From positions 1 to 45,263 of the forward strand of contig JAJUJI010000015.1 of NCBI GenBank assembly GCA_029265405.1: 45,263 bases of DNA, written 5' to 3'. The position numbers and the translations under genes were made by a program. The stretch comes from Clostridiales bacterium. Lineage in GTDB: Bacteria > Bacillota > Clostridia > Oscillospirales > Oscillospiraceae. The notes below the pieces were generated by a model that searched no databases, was not told the DNA's origin, and saw only the letters and a list, made by a program, of their open reading frames with translations. Every line of letters starts with the position of its first letter. Within the stretch, counting starts at the first letter, position 1. Shown here in pieces: positions 1-7,632 of this stretch.

Positions 1-213
1 AATCTGGTAGTTCTGGCCCGAGCCGGACGACGCCTGCGGCGGGCATAGGGGTTATTGCGCCCTTTTTGAGGAAAAGCAGGGGAAACGGGAGCTTGAAACC
101 TCTCAACAACAGTCATTTCCGATGTATTAGGACGCTTCAGCCTCGCAATTCGGCATGTGCTTAAATAAGCGCGCTGTTAATCAGCGGTTCCCTAGAAAAG
201 TCAGGTATAAAAT
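1..213 (+). mobile_element. probable right end of an insertion element (partial)
   Basis: This stretch has no recognisable host gene. Two + strand frames stay open (11-130 and from 3 to about 160), but neither has a start and I recognise no product; they could be the end of a transposase. The boundary is inferred from the MerR gene on the opposite strand, whose family-like sequence stops after the residues SRKL and continues as an unrelated ten-residue tail up to position 181. Read on the minus strand, the edge (about 186-212) shares 14 of 27 positions with the insertion boundary at 45125-45151, notably TAG..AACC.CT.A. A 5-bp hairpin (CGCTG/CAGCG, about 170-186) lies just inside. This fits imperfect terminal inverted repeats. 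The family is not identified. Confidence 0.35.
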
Positions 214-516
214 AAGCTTCCTGGATTCTTGCTCAAGCTTGAGCTTTTTATTTGCGAGCTCCGGCAGCATGCCGCCCTGCCCCTTCTGATCGGTGATTCT
301 TTTGATTTCCTCCAGGGAACACCCGCTCTGCTTGAGCGTGGATATGATTTGAAAATCGTACCTCTGCATTGCGCTATAATATCTGTAGCCCTGCTTGCCC
401 GTGTATGCCGGGTGCAGCAATCCCATTTTATCGTAGTACTGCAGCGTTTGCCTGGTGGTGCCGCAGAGCTCGGCAAAACGGCTTATGGTCATTAAGGGGA
501 TTTTTGGGTTTTTCAT
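181..516 (-). CDS. MerR-family transcriptional regulator, probably 3'-truncated
   Basis: This gene encodes a 111-residue DNA-binding regulator. An N-terminal MerR winged helix-turn-helix (about residues 10-75) shows the family pattern: ISRFAELCGTTRQTLQYYD, then GLL and GYRYYS. A short helical stretch begins the dimerisation coiled coil (about 82-100), but the last ten residues do not look like a continuing coil and no effector domain follows. I infer that an insertion cut the 3' end and supplied the stop. The start at 516 has AAAGGA upstream at a longish 12-base spacing. The gene is divergent from an XRE regulator, and a MerR-type operator lies between them, so autoregulation or control of the XRE gene is likely. 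The DNA-binding half is complete, and the protein may still be functional if it dimerises. The effector is unknown. Confidence 0.8.
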   Translation of the reverse strand: MKNPKIPLMTISRFAELCGTTRQTLQYYDKMGLLHPAYTGKQGYRYYSAMQRYDFQIISTLKQSGCSLEEIKRITDQKGQGGMLPELANKKLKLEQESRKLILYLTFLGNR

Positions 517-630
517 TTGGAGCGGCCGTCCTTTCAGACGTGTTAAATATTGAAAAACGTGAAAATTAAACGGAATATATCGTCAAAATATGTTTAAAAT
601 GTAAAAAATATTAGGTTGCAGAAAAAACAC

Positions 631-661
631 TTGACTGTATAGTAACAATACAGTTTATATT
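631..661 (+). promoter_or_regulatory. MerR-type promoter/operator for the XRE gene
   Basis: A -35 box TTGACT (631-636) and a -10 box TATATT (656-661) are 19 bp apart. The spacer region carries a perfect dyad, ACTGTAT-N7-ATACAGT (634-654). A 19-bp spacer holding a palindrome is the hallmark of promoters activated by MerR proteins, which untwist the over-long spacer. The divergent MerR gene is the obvious candidate regulator. An alternative -10, TTTATA at 654-659, would give a 17-bp spacer and an ordinary promoter overlapped by an operator. Confidence 0.6.
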
Positions 662-702
662 TTAGGCGGTATTAAAAATTGGTATTGGGAAGTGCAATAT
701 TT

Positions 703-1077
703 ATGACAAGAAAGTATCAGCTTACGAAGGAAGAAAAAAGAGAGTTTTGCAAAAAGCTTACCGAGCACCTTATAGACATCAGAATACGGCTGGGCATGAC
801 TCAGGAGGAGCTGGGGCACGTTTGCGGCATTTCAAGGGTCACGATTTCACAGATCGAATCTGGTCATGTGAAGATGAACTGGCTTCATTTTAACGCGATT
901 ATGTTTGTTTGCATAGCAAACAAGGCCTTGAAGGAGTATCTCTACGCCAACGGGATGCTCGGCGACAAGCTGCTGTGCTTCTACCAGAATCCGGAGGATG
1001 GGAAGGCCGTAATAAACGTCAATGTGGATGAGGACAAGATAAAGCTCTACAAGGATCTGGCGGCGCTTAAAAGCTGA
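703..1077 (+). CDS. XRE-family helix-turn-helix regulator
   Basis: A 124-residue protein with a Cro/CI-type helix-turn-helix at about residues 20-65. The core pattern RLGMTQEELGHVCGIS, then VTISQIESG, covers both helices of the motif. The rest (66-124) is a short alpha/beta segment that I do not recognise; it has no protease or toxin signature. ATG 703 is preferred over the upstream TTG (679) because GGGAAG lies about ten bases before it. The gene follows the MerR-type promoter at 631-661 and is probably monocistronic, ending before a candidate terminator at 1209-1244. No toxin-antitoxin partner is adjacent. The target genes cannot be read from the sequence. Confidence 0.8.
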   Translation: MTRKYQLTKEEKREFCKKLTEHLIDIRIRLGMTQEELGHVCGISRVTISQIESGHVKMNWLHFNAIMFVCIANKALKEYLYANGMLGDKLLCFYQNPEDGKAVINVNVDEDKIKLYKDLAALKS

Positions 1078-1084
1078 CTGGAAT

Positions 1085-1208
1085 AATACTGCAGGGATAA
1101 GCAGCGGCGCCAGTTAAAGGAGTCCATAGCCGTCCGCGATGGAAAACGCCGGCTAACCCGGCGGCGGGAAGGCGCGCATCGGCGAGTATTAAAGGCGATG
1201 ACGGCCGT
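1085..1208 (+). other. intergenic stretch with strong pairing potential (possible small RNA)
   Basis: The gap between the XRE gene and the acyltransferase is almost 580 bases. Its first part is GC-rich and rich in complementary segments. AATACT near 1085 can pair with AGTATT near 1184, enclosing about 100 bases with an inner GCCGG/CCGGC hairpin, and a T-run terminator follows. I tried to match known riboswitch cores (cobalamin, fluoride, c-di-GMP, SAM) and none fitted. The second part (1245-1654) is AT-rich and contains only the promoter described at 1471-1499. It may be a 3' untranslated region or a small RNA; function unknown. Confidence 0.25.
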
Positions 1209-1244
1209 AACGCCGCATAAGGTCAGCCGGCGCGTTCTTTTTTT
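1209..1244 (+). terminator. candidate intrinsic terminator after the XRE gene region
   Basis: CGCCG (1211-1215) pairs with CGGCG (1228-1232), with possible extension by AA/TT pairs around a bulge, and a T-rich run follows (1235-1244). The stem is short for its loop, so confidence is moderate. Confidence 0.45.
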
Positions 1245-1470
1245 ATTGGCATATTATTATTTTGCTTTCCTTGTTATATGGGCTTGCATAAAATATATAA
1301 TAAAAGTAAGCCTTTGTAAACACAAAGCGGCGATATTTATTGCTGCGGTATTCCGATAACCAAAAAACAAAGCACGGCCCGAGCCTCGGAAAACCCGCGC
1401 CGGCGCCATGGCGTGGAATAAAAGGTAAACGCAATCTGCGCAGCGCATGTCAGCGTTTTTTACAAAAATA

Positions 1471-1499
1471 TTGACATGCGAATGATAATGAGATACAAT
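1471..1499 (+). promoter_or_regulatory. strong promoter with Fur-like box, upstream of the acyltransferase gene
   Basis: TTGACA (1471-1476) and TACAAT (1494-1499) are separated by exactly 17 bp. The spacer contains AATGATAATGAGATA; the 19-mer at 1478-1496 matches 12 of 19 positions of the classical Fur box. This suggests iron- or metal-dependent repression, but the right half of the box is poor, so the operator call is weak. The promoter itself is well supported. The leader to the start codon is about 150 bases long. Confidence 0.6.
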
Positions 1500-1654
1500 C
1501 CATAAAAATATTTATATAAATATTCTTATGTTAAGTCCAGCCGACAATAAGCGAAAATGCGAAGCATCCCCGGATGCAAAACGGCTGAAAGTCTTAAGTT
1601 TGATTAGCCTTTCGCGCATTGCGCTTGAAAATAAATGGCGGAATGGAGGCTGCT

Positions 1655-2518
1655 ATGAGGCCTGACGGTATAAGGGTCAGAGACGCGGACCCGATGTATT
1701 ATCTCATACCTTATTTTTTGACAAAAAAATACGACGCGATGAATATGGTCACGCTGGATGTTCCGGTGGAGCCCATGCACGCATATATGAACGCAAAGCG
1801 CAAGGAGGGGAGGAATGTCAGCCACCTTGCGCTGGTGCTGACGGCTTATCTAAGGACCGTCGAGGAATTCCCCGCGATCAACAGATTCATATCAAATAAA
1901 AGGGTATACCAGCATAAGGATATTACCGTTTCGATGGTTGTTTTAAGGCCCGATAGCAACGACGATACGATGTCAAAAATATACCTCGACAAAACGGACA
2001 ACGTGTTCGACGTGCAGAGGAAAATAGAGGAATATATAGGGCAAAACAGGGTGATGAACGAATCGAACCTGCTGGACAAGGCGATGAGGATCATTTGCAA
2101 TCTCAGCGGCCTCATGTCGGTGGCCATAGGGTTTGTCAAGTTTCTGGACCGCCACGGTTTGCTGCCTTATTCCCTAATAAAGGTGAGTCCTTTTCACGCC
2201 AGCCTTCTGATTTCCAATCTTGCAAGCATACGCACAAACCACATATACCACCATGTTTACGATTTCGGAACGACCAGCATATCCATGACGATAGGCAACA
2301 TGCGGGAGGTCCCGAGAAGATCCAAGGGGAACATCGTTCACGACAGGTGCCTGCCGCTGGGCGTCGTGATGGACGAAAGGATCTGCTCTGGGCACTATCT
2401 GGCGCAGGCGTTTGCGCGAATGAAGGAGCTCCTGATGAATCCGGCGCTGCTTGAGGAAGCCCCGTTGCGTGAGCCCGCCCGCAAGCGCGCAAATGAAATG
2501 CAGACGGACACGGTTTGA
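1655..2518 (+). CDS. stand-alone E2/CAT-like acyltransferase-fold protein
   Basis: This 287-residue protein resembles the catalytic domain of 2-oxoacid dehydrogenase E2 and chloramphenicol acetyltransferase proteins (PF00198-like), with no lipoyl or subunit-binding domain. The C-terminal part reads LPLGVVMDERICSG (through residue 246), then a helix, then MNPALLEE, which parallels the E2 ending where HxxxDG is the catalytic motif. Here the motif is degenerate: the histidine position is Glu in DERICSG and Ser replaces the second Asp, so normal CoA-acyltransferase chemistry is doubtful. Start at ATG 1655 is set by GGAGG at 1645-1649, five bases upstream. It is a single-gene unit between the promoter at 1471 and the hairpin at 2547. 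The substrate is unknown; a structural or regulatory role is possible. Confidence 0.7.
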   Translation: MRPDGIRVRDADPMYYLIPYFLTKKYDAMNMVTLDVPVEPMHAYMNAKRKEGRNVSHLALVLTAYLRTVEEFPAINRFISNKRVYQHKDITVSMVVLRPDSNDDTMSKIYLDKTDNVFDVQRKIEEYIGQNRVMNESNLLDKAMRIICNLSGLMSVAIGFVKFLDRHGLLPYSLIKVSPFHASLLISNLASIRTNHIYHHVYDFGTTSISMTIGNMREVPRRSKGNIVHDRCLPLGVVMDERICSGHYLAQAFARMKELLMNPALLEEAPLREPARKRANEMQTDTV

Positions 2519-2546
2519 AACAATCAGACCCATGAAAAAAATAAGC

Positions 2547-2576
2547 GAGGCATCGCCGAAAGGCGATGCCTCTTTT
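2547..2576. terminator. bidirectional intrinsic terminator
   Basis: A perfect 11-bp stem GAGGCATCGCC/GGCGATGCCTC with a GAAA loop is followed by TTTT on the + strand and by a T-rich run on the - strand (A-run at 2535-2544). It sits between convergent genes, so it can serve both the acyltransferase and the ABC permease. Confidence 0.9.
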
Positions 2577-2599
2577 GCCGGCGCGCAAAAACGAGCTGC

Positions 2600-3454
2600 C
2601 TATCGCCTCGCCTTCCTTGAGATATTTAAAACGGACAGGGCAAAAAAGAGCGCCGCGGCGGCCAGCAGAAACAGTATGCTTCCCGAAGGGCTGAGGGCCT
2701 TGCCGCCGAAACAGAATACCGAACCGAGATGCCTTTGCAAATCTGCGGCATATCCGGCGGGCAGAACAGCTCCCCGCGATATGGGCGAAGGCATCATTGC
2801 CCGGCGAAGCAGGGCCGCGGCATGCGAGGGAGGAAAAAGCTTTACGACCCATTGCACGGGCGCCGGCAGCATGCCTATGGGCAGGTAAACGCCGGTGAGA
2901 AAGCCTATAAGCGTACCGATTATCGTGCTGGCCGTGCTGAAGGCGTTTTCGCTAGCAAAAAAGGAAGTAACAAAAAACATGATCGAGGTGTTGGACAGGC
3001 AAGAAAGGAGCAACAGGCCAAGAACCTTGATAAGCGCGGTCGCGCTCAGCAAAGAGCCGCCTTCGGAGACTATATACAGTTCGGCAAGTACAAGAGTCGA
3101 CAAGGACATGACAAGCCCTATAAGAAAGGAGCTTATAATATAGCCGGCGGCCAAGCTTTTTCTGGAAACGGGCGAGGAGTAAAAATCCTTGCTTATTTTT
3201 CTGCTTCTGTCAAGCACCATGGTTCCAAATGCGCCCATAGTCGTCGTAACCGAGGTTACGGCCAGCAAGCCCGCCATTACCCAGCTATCCATAAGCTGGC
3301 GCGCATTGTCAAGCTCGCTCATTCCGGCGGTCCAGACATCGCCGAGGAAAAGCACATACAGCCCAATCACTATAAGCGATGCCAGCAAGGAGAAAAAAAC
3401 CGCCGATTTGTCCCTGAAAAACAGGCGCAGGTTGCGCACGGCAAAGCTGATCAT
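2600..3454 (-). CDS. ABC-2 type transporter permease
   Basis: A 284-residue membrane protein that forms the transmembrane part of an ABC exporter. About six hydrophobic segments are visible (near residues 20-37, 60-80, 105-128, 140-165, 175-200 and 256-276). After the fourth lies the ABC-2 pattern LIGFLTGVYLPIGMLP followed by KLFPPSHA, typical of drug- or bacteriocin-type ABC-2 exporters. It begins inside the last codons of the ATPase gene (ATGA overlap at 3451-3454), so the two are translationally coupled. Substrate unknown; lipids, peptides and antibiotics are all used by relatives. Confidence 0.88.
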   Translation of the reverse strand: MISFAVRNLRLFFRDKSAVFFSLLASLIVIGLYVLFLGDVWTAGMSELDNARQLMDSWVMAGLLAVTSVTTTMGAFGTMVLDRSRKISKDFYSSPVSRKSLAAGYIISSFLIGLVMSLSTLVLAELYIVSEGGSLLSATALIKVLGLLLLSCLSNTSIMFFVTSFFASENAFSTASTIIGTLIGFLTGVYLPIGMLPAPVQWVVKLFPPSHAAALLRRAMMPSPISRGAVLPAGYAADLQRHLGSVFCFGGKALSPSGSILFLLAAAALFFALSVLNISRKARR

Positions 3455-4377
3455 TGGCGGAGCTCCTTTCCTGTAATGGCTATAAAAGCGTCGTCCATGG
3501 TGCCTGCGGTCACCTCAAAGCCGGTTATGTATTCCCGGCATTTTTCTATAAGCGGAAGGGCGGCCATTGTGCTTTCAATGCTTGCTGTTATCCTGCCGGC
3601 TGAGGCTTGAAAGGCTACTCCGGCGGAGCGTAGGAAAGCGGCCGCAGCCTCGGCGTCGCGGCATATCAGTGAAAGCTTGTCGGAGGCATATTTTTCTCTC
3701 AGCTCGGAAGGGGTGCCCTTGGCGGCGATTTTCCCGCCGTCGATTACTATCACATAGTCCGCCTCGGCGGCTTCCTCCATGTAATGGGTAGTCAGGAAAA
3801 CCGTCATGCCCGTGTCCTTTTGCAGCTTGCGTATGGTATCCCAAACTGCCTTTCTCGTTTGCGGGTCAAGGCCGGTGGTCGGTTCGTCGAGAAAAAGCAC
3901 CTTGGGGGTGTTTACCAAAGCCCGGGCTATATCGCAGCGGCGCCGCTGCCCGCCTGAAAGCTTTCCGTATTGCCGCCTTGCAAGAGCCTCAACGCCTGCG
4001 GCCGAGATTGCGCCGGCTACGGCTGCGCTTAAGGAGGCGCCTCTCAGCCCGTAAAATGCGCCGCGCACGCGCAGGTTTTCCTCCACAGTAAGCAGCCCGT
4101 CAAGCAGCCCATCCTGGAAAACAGCCCCAATGGCGCGCCTTATTTCGTTGTCCTGCTTTCCGAGGATAAACCCGTCTACCGCCGCAAAGCCGGCGTCGGG
4201 CTTAAGAAAGGTGCATATAATATCCATAGTGGTGCTTTTGCCCGCCCCGTTTGGGCCGAGAAAAGCAAAAAGCTTGCCGGTTTCGACATAAAAGCTTATG
4301 CCTTTTACCGCCTGTACGCTTCCGTATGATTTGTACAGCCCATCAACTTCTATAATGTGTCCGCATCCGCCGCTCAA
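3451..4377 (-). CDS. ABC transporter ATP-binding protein
   Basis: The ATPase of the exporter, about 308 residues. Walker A GPNGAGKST (about 41-49), Q-loop QD near 88, signature LSGGQ (140-144), Walker B VLFLDEPT (160-167) and switch His198 in TTHYMEEA are all intact. A C-terminal domain of about 90 residues follows, as in the DrrA/CcmA type that pairs with ABC-2 permeases. The frame is open further upstream (TTG 4410, ATG 4401), but neither has a ribosome site; TTG 4377 lies nine bases after GGAGG, so I chose it, with ATG 4401 as the alternative. The permease gene overlaps its end. Confidence 0.88.
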   Translation of the reverse strand: MSGGCGHIIEVDGLYKSYGSVQAVKGISFYVETGKLFAFLGPNGAGKSTTMDIICTFLKPDAGFAAVDGFILGKQDNEIRRAIGAVFQDGLLDGLLTVEENLRVRGAFYGLRGASLSAAVAGAISAAGVEALARRQYGKLSGGQRRRCDIARALVNTPKVLFLDEPTTGLDPQTRKAVWDTIRKLQKDTGMTVFLTTHYMEEAAEADYVIVIDGGKIAAKGTPSELREKYASDKLSLICRDAEAAAAFLRSAGVAFQASAGRITASIESTMAALPLIEKCREYITGFEVTAGTMDDAFIAITGKELRQ

Positions 4378-4542
4378 ACCCCGCAACCTCCGTTCAGACA
4401 TTTCAAACAAAAATGCGCAAGAATTAGCGCCGAATACATAATAGCATTTATTCGGCGTTCATAAATATGGATAAGGCTAAATATAAATTAAGCATAGATT
4501 AAAAAAAGAAGCGAGCGCAAAACGGGCGCGCCAGCCAACTAT

Positions 4543-4588
4543 GCCGAACGCCGCAGCCATTTGCTAATAAACGGCTGCGGCGTTCGGC
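4543..4588 (-). terminator. strong hairpin downstream of the response regulator gene
   Basis: A perfect 16-bp GC-rich stem (GCCGAACGCCGCAGCC and its complement) encloses a 14-base loop between the response regulator stop and the ABC ATPase start. The T-run that should follow on the - strand is about 40 bases away, so it may act as an mRNA 3'-end stabiliser or a weak terminator. It sits in the 218-base gap between the two genes. Confidence 0.55.
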
Positions 4589-4595
4589 GATAGAG

Positions 4596-5261
4596 CTATT
4601 TCAATCTTGTCATTATTACCGCAAGAGCCAGCCTGTCTCTGAGATCCATCTTGCTGTAAATGTGGGAAAGATAGTTTTTTACCGTTCCTTCCGTTAGATG
4701 GAGGGTTTCGGCTATCTCAAGGTTGCTCTTGCCTTCCCCTACAAGCTGGCAAATTTCCTTTTCGCGGCTCGTAAGACCGTTAAGCAGTATCTGGTGCTCC
4801 AGCTCCTTATATTTGGCGTATTCCTTGTCGTTTACGGCCTGCTCCACATAGGAGTGGAGAGTAGACATAACCTTGCCGTCAAGGACGCTTTGGCCGGTCA
4901 TCGTATTCCTGACGGCGTTGATGATGGATTCGCGGCCGGCGCTTTTGAGTATATAGCCGTCGGCTCCGTTGAAAACGGCGGAGATGATGTTTTTCTCGTC
5001 GTAATAAGTCGTCAAAACCAGTATTTTAATGTCCGGATAAAGCGATTTAACTGAATTTATCAGGTTTAATCCGCCCATGCCGGTCATGTTCAGGTCTATT
5101 AGTATAAGATCCGGATGGATCCGTTTGAGCTTTTCAAGAGCCTCCTCGCCGCTTTCGGCTTTTCCGACAACCGAAAATTCCGGAAGGGGCTCGAAGAAAA
5201 CCTCAAGACTGTCCAGCAGCAGCGATTCGTCGTCTACGAAAAACAGCTTGGTAACGGACAT
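4596..5261 (-). CDS. NarL/FixJ-type response regulator (orphan)
   Basis: A two-component response regulator of 221 residues. The receiver domain (1-120) has the acidic pair Asp10-Asp11, phospho-acceptor Asp56 in LILIDL, Thr84 and Lys106 in YILKS. A LuxR/GerE-type helix-turn-helix follows (about 155-218), with LTSREKEI and EGTVKNYLSHIYSKM. Start ATG 5261 has GGGAGG seven bases before it; the frame runs 30 codons further upstream without such a site. No histidine kinase lies nearby. The neighbours are the ABC exporter and two solute-binding lipoproteins; control of either is possible but only an inference from position. Confidence 0.9.
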   Translation of the reverse strand: MSVTKLFFVDDESLLLDSLEVFFEPLPEFSVVGKAESGEEALEKLKRIHPDLILIDLNMTGMGGLNLINSVKSLYPDIKILVLTTYYDEKNIISAVFNGADGYILKSAGRESIINAVRNTMTGQSVLDGKVMSTLHSYVEQAVNDKEYAKYKELEHQILLNGLTSREKEICQLVGEGKSNLEIAETLHLTEGTVKNYLSHIYSKMDLRDRLALAVIMTRLK

Positions 5262-5455
5262 AAAAGCGCCTCCCTCGCAGCGCCGAATATATTTTTTACA
5301 TAAAATATAATATGCCGTTTTGGGGTGAATGAAAAGTGCTAAAAGTAACATTAAAACAGCACGGCTGTGAATAAAAGCAATGGCCGCTGTTATTTTTTTA
5401 AGCAGAGCAATATTAAATAATGTTTAAAAAAATGGAACTATATGCAGATATTATA
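5262..5455. other. AT-rich intergenic region
   Basis: Between the divergent response regulator and the first solute-binding lipoprotein lie about 300 AT-rich bases. Apart from the + strand promoter at 5456-5483 I see no gene, repeat or convincing operator. A minus-strand promoter for the response regulator must lie here, but I cannot place it with confidence. Confidence 0.4.
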
Positions 5456-5483
5456 TTGACAATATATTAAATAATATTATAAT
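5456..5483 (+). promoter_or_regulatory. promoter of the first solute-binding lipoprotein gene
   Basis: TTGACA (5456-5461) and TATAAT (5478-5483) with a 16-bp spacer. The flanking sequence (TTATATTGACAA and AT-rich downstream) closely matches the promoter of the paralogue at 7560, which suggests that the promoter was duplicated with the gene. Confidence 0.75.
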
Positions 5484-5567
5484 TAATGCTGGCGTGTAAT
5501 TAATTAAGCATTGTACGAATATCGCATTAAAATAAAATTAATATATGAAAGGAGCGGGCAATATCAC

Positions 5568-7334
5568 ATGAAGCAAAAACTCAGTTTGATTTTCGCAATC
5601 CTGTTTATCCTTGCGCTGTTCTCGGGCTGCGGCGGCAATAACGCGGCAAAAGAGAAGGCGGAAGGCGGAGCGGAAGCAAGTCCGGAAGCCGCCTCCAAAG
5701 GAACCGCATCCGAAACGGAGACGCAAAAGCCCGAGGAAGAAGCTTCGCCCTATAATTTTGCCATAGGAAAATACGAGGTAAACGAAGAGGGCTGGCCTAC
5801 GGCAAAGTATGAATACGAGCTTCCTCTGAGCACGACGGGTGAGAAATTTACCCAGTGGGACATTTGCTGGACTCCTCAGTATCTGCCTGAGGACGGGTAC
5901 GACGGACTTGGCATGTACAAAGGCATGCAGGAAATGACCGGCGTGGACATCGAGTATTTCCTGGTTTCGGCCGATACTCGGAGCGAAAACTTTGCCACTC
6001 TCGTAAACTCCGATTCACTTTGCGACATTATGGCCCAGGGCGCGTATTTCTGGACGAGCGGCACGCTCCAGCAGGCCGTTGACGACGGCTACTTTGCAAA
6101 CTTTTACGAATACAGGGATTATATACCGAATTACCTTTATGAAATTTACAGCCGGAGCCTGACCGACTCGACTATAATGGACACGGTATTCTATAAGGAC
6201 GACGTTTGGGTCACGATGTACGGCTTGTTTGAAACGCCTATACAAAATACGGGATATATGCTCAGGCAGGACTTTATGGATGAGCTCGGCCTGGGAGACG
6301 CGCATGAAGTCAAGACCTATGACCGCGTCCACGAGATATTGAAGGCCTTCAAGGTTGCCAAAGGCGGCGATTTCTATCCAATGATGGTTTTCAGCAGCAT
6401 GGAGCTTGCCGCCTACAACTGGTGCGGCTTCAATACGACGCCGTACAACGGAGGCCTGACATATCTCAGGGTTGTAGACGGTGAAGTGCAGTTTTGCGGC
6501 ACCACGAGCGACGATTTGGCGCTGCTTAAAATGCTTAACCAATGGTGGAACGAAGGCTTGATAGACCCGAACTGGTCGTCCTTCAGCTATACGGCAAACC
6601 TGGCCAGCAACATAACCAACGACCTGCTGGGATACGTCATTTTTACCCCCTCGGAGGTTGCTGGCTATGAAATGACCTGCGTCAACCCGAAATGCCGGTT
6701 TGAGCCTACCCAGCGGCTGCGCCAAAAAGAAGACCAGATCATCCATTGGGGGTATGCCGGCGGCTCGGTAAACTACGGCTCCGCGGTGTTCTCGGCAAAG
6801 TGCAAAAATATGCCCCTTCTGATGACCTATATGGACTGGCAGTACAGCGACAGCGGTTCCCTGTGGACCAACTGGGGCCCTGAAGGAGAGCTTTGGGAGT
6901 ATGACGAAAACGGAAACCGCATGCTGACGGATTTTGCTCTCAAGCATGAGGCGGGAACCGCCTGGCTCCAGGATTGCTACTGCTACAACGAGCTTGGCGA
7001 CGCGGGCATACAGCACTGGAGGCGAAACTACGCTTATCCCGGCGGCGAGCGCTTCATAGCCATGTTTGATACCTGGGATGTCAGCGGCTTTTTCGACAGC
7101 GCCTACACTTGGCCTACGGGAGTAAAATTCAGCGATGAGCAGCAGGAAATAATCGATCAGAACAGGACGGATCCCAATACATATTTCCAGGAAAACGCCC
7201 CCTTGTTCTTTACAGGCGAAAAATCCTTCTCCGAGTGGGATAGCTATGTGCAGACAATGATGGATATGGGGCTTTCCACTGTGCTGAAAGTATACCAGGA
7301 GGGCTATGACGAATATATGAAGTCCCGCGCTTGA
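5568..7334 (+). CDS. extracellular solute-binding lipoprotein, paralogue 1
   Basis: A 588-residue surface lipoprotein, probably the binding component of a carbohydrate ABC importer. A basic N-terminus and hydrophobic core end in the lipobox LFSGC, with lipidated Cys21; an Ala/Glu/Ser/Lys-rich linker follows (about 25-60). The mature part resembles LplA/AlgQ-type family 1 solute-binding proteins of about 500-560 residues and is rich in aromatic residues (many Trp and Tyr), as in sugar-binding sites. The start is ATG 5568 because the signal peptide begins there; the AAAGGAG site at 5548-5554 is 13 bases away, which is long. No permease or ATPase lies nearby. The next gene is a close paralogue. 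The ligand is unknown; oligosaccharides are the best guess. Confidence 0.88.
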   Translation: MKQKLSLIFAILFILALFSGCGGNNAAKEKAEGGAEASPEAASKGTASETETQKPEEEASPYNFAIGKYEVNEEGWPTAKYEYELPLSTTGEKFTQWDICWTPQYLPEDGYDGLGMYKGMQEMTGVDIEYFLVSADTRSENFATLVNSDSLCDIMAQGAYFWTSGTLQQAVDDGYFANFYEYRDYIPNYLYEIYSRSLTDSTIMDTVFYKDDVWVTMYGLFETPIQNTGYMLRQDFMDELGLGDAHEVKTYDRVHEILKAFKVAKGGDFYPMMVFSSMELAAYNWCGFNTTPYNGGLTYLRVVDGEVQFCGTTSDDLALLKMLNQWWNEGLIDPNWSSFSYTANLASNITNDLLGYVIFTPSEVAGYEMTCVNPKCRFEPTQRLRQKEDQIIHWGYAGGSVNYGSAVFSAKCKNMPLLMTYMDWQYSDSGSLWTNWGPEGELWEYDENGNRMLTDFALKHEAGTAWLQDCYCYNELGDAGIQHWRRNYAYPGGERFIAMFDTWDVSGFFDSAYTWPTGVKFSDEQQEIIDQNRTDPNTYFQENAPLFFTGEKSFSEWDSYVQTMMDMGLSTVLKVYQEGYDEYMKSRA

Positions 7335-7348
7335 GAGCAGGCAGCACT

Positions 7349-7390
7349 CCAAAGCAAACCCCGAGCCGTACGGCTTGGGGTTTGCTTTGG
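7349..7390 (+). terminator. long hairpin terminator after paralogue 1
   Basis: A 14-bp perfect outer stem (CCAAAGCAAACCCC and its complement) with an inner AGCC/GGCT stem and a GTAC loop. The T-rich part lies inside the 3' arm and no clean T-run follows, so it may also stabilise the transcript end. The remaining bases up to 7559 are AT-rich without a gene. Confidence 0.65.
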
Positions 7391-7559
7391 TTACATGCCG
7401 ATATATTTACGGTGACAAGTATTTGAAATAAATAATAAGCGGTGTAGAAGCAAAATTGAATTATATTAATAAATGCGTAGAATCTGATTAAATTTATTAA
7501 TAATAATTTGTAAAACAATAAATATAGCGGTATAGTTAGCATAATAGCTAAAAATTATA

Positions 7560-7588
7560 TTGACAAAAAATTAAAATATTATTATAGT
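7560..7588 (+). promoter_or_regulatory. promoter of the second solute-binding lipoprotein gene
   Basis: TTGACA (7560-7565) and TATAGT (7583-7588) with a 17-bp spacer, about 45 bases before the start codon. The twelve bases TTATATTGACAA are identical to those at the first paralogue's promoter. Confidence 0.75.
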
Positions 7589-7632
7589 AATACTACCCTT
7601 AAACCGAAAGCAGCATCAGAAAGGAGACGCAA

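Noticed and set aside
1190-1244. Fluoride riboswitch-like string GGCGATGACGG before a T-run
   Set aside because: The other conserved parts of the fluoride motif are absent, and neither crcB nor another fluoride exporter follows.
6015-7352. Long open frame antisense to the first solute-binding lipoprotein
   Set aside because: It mirrors a GC-biased coding sequence, has no recognisable domain, and the + strand lipoprotein has signal peptide, ribosome site and promoter. The similar antisense frames opposite epsC and delta-alpha were rejected for the same reason.
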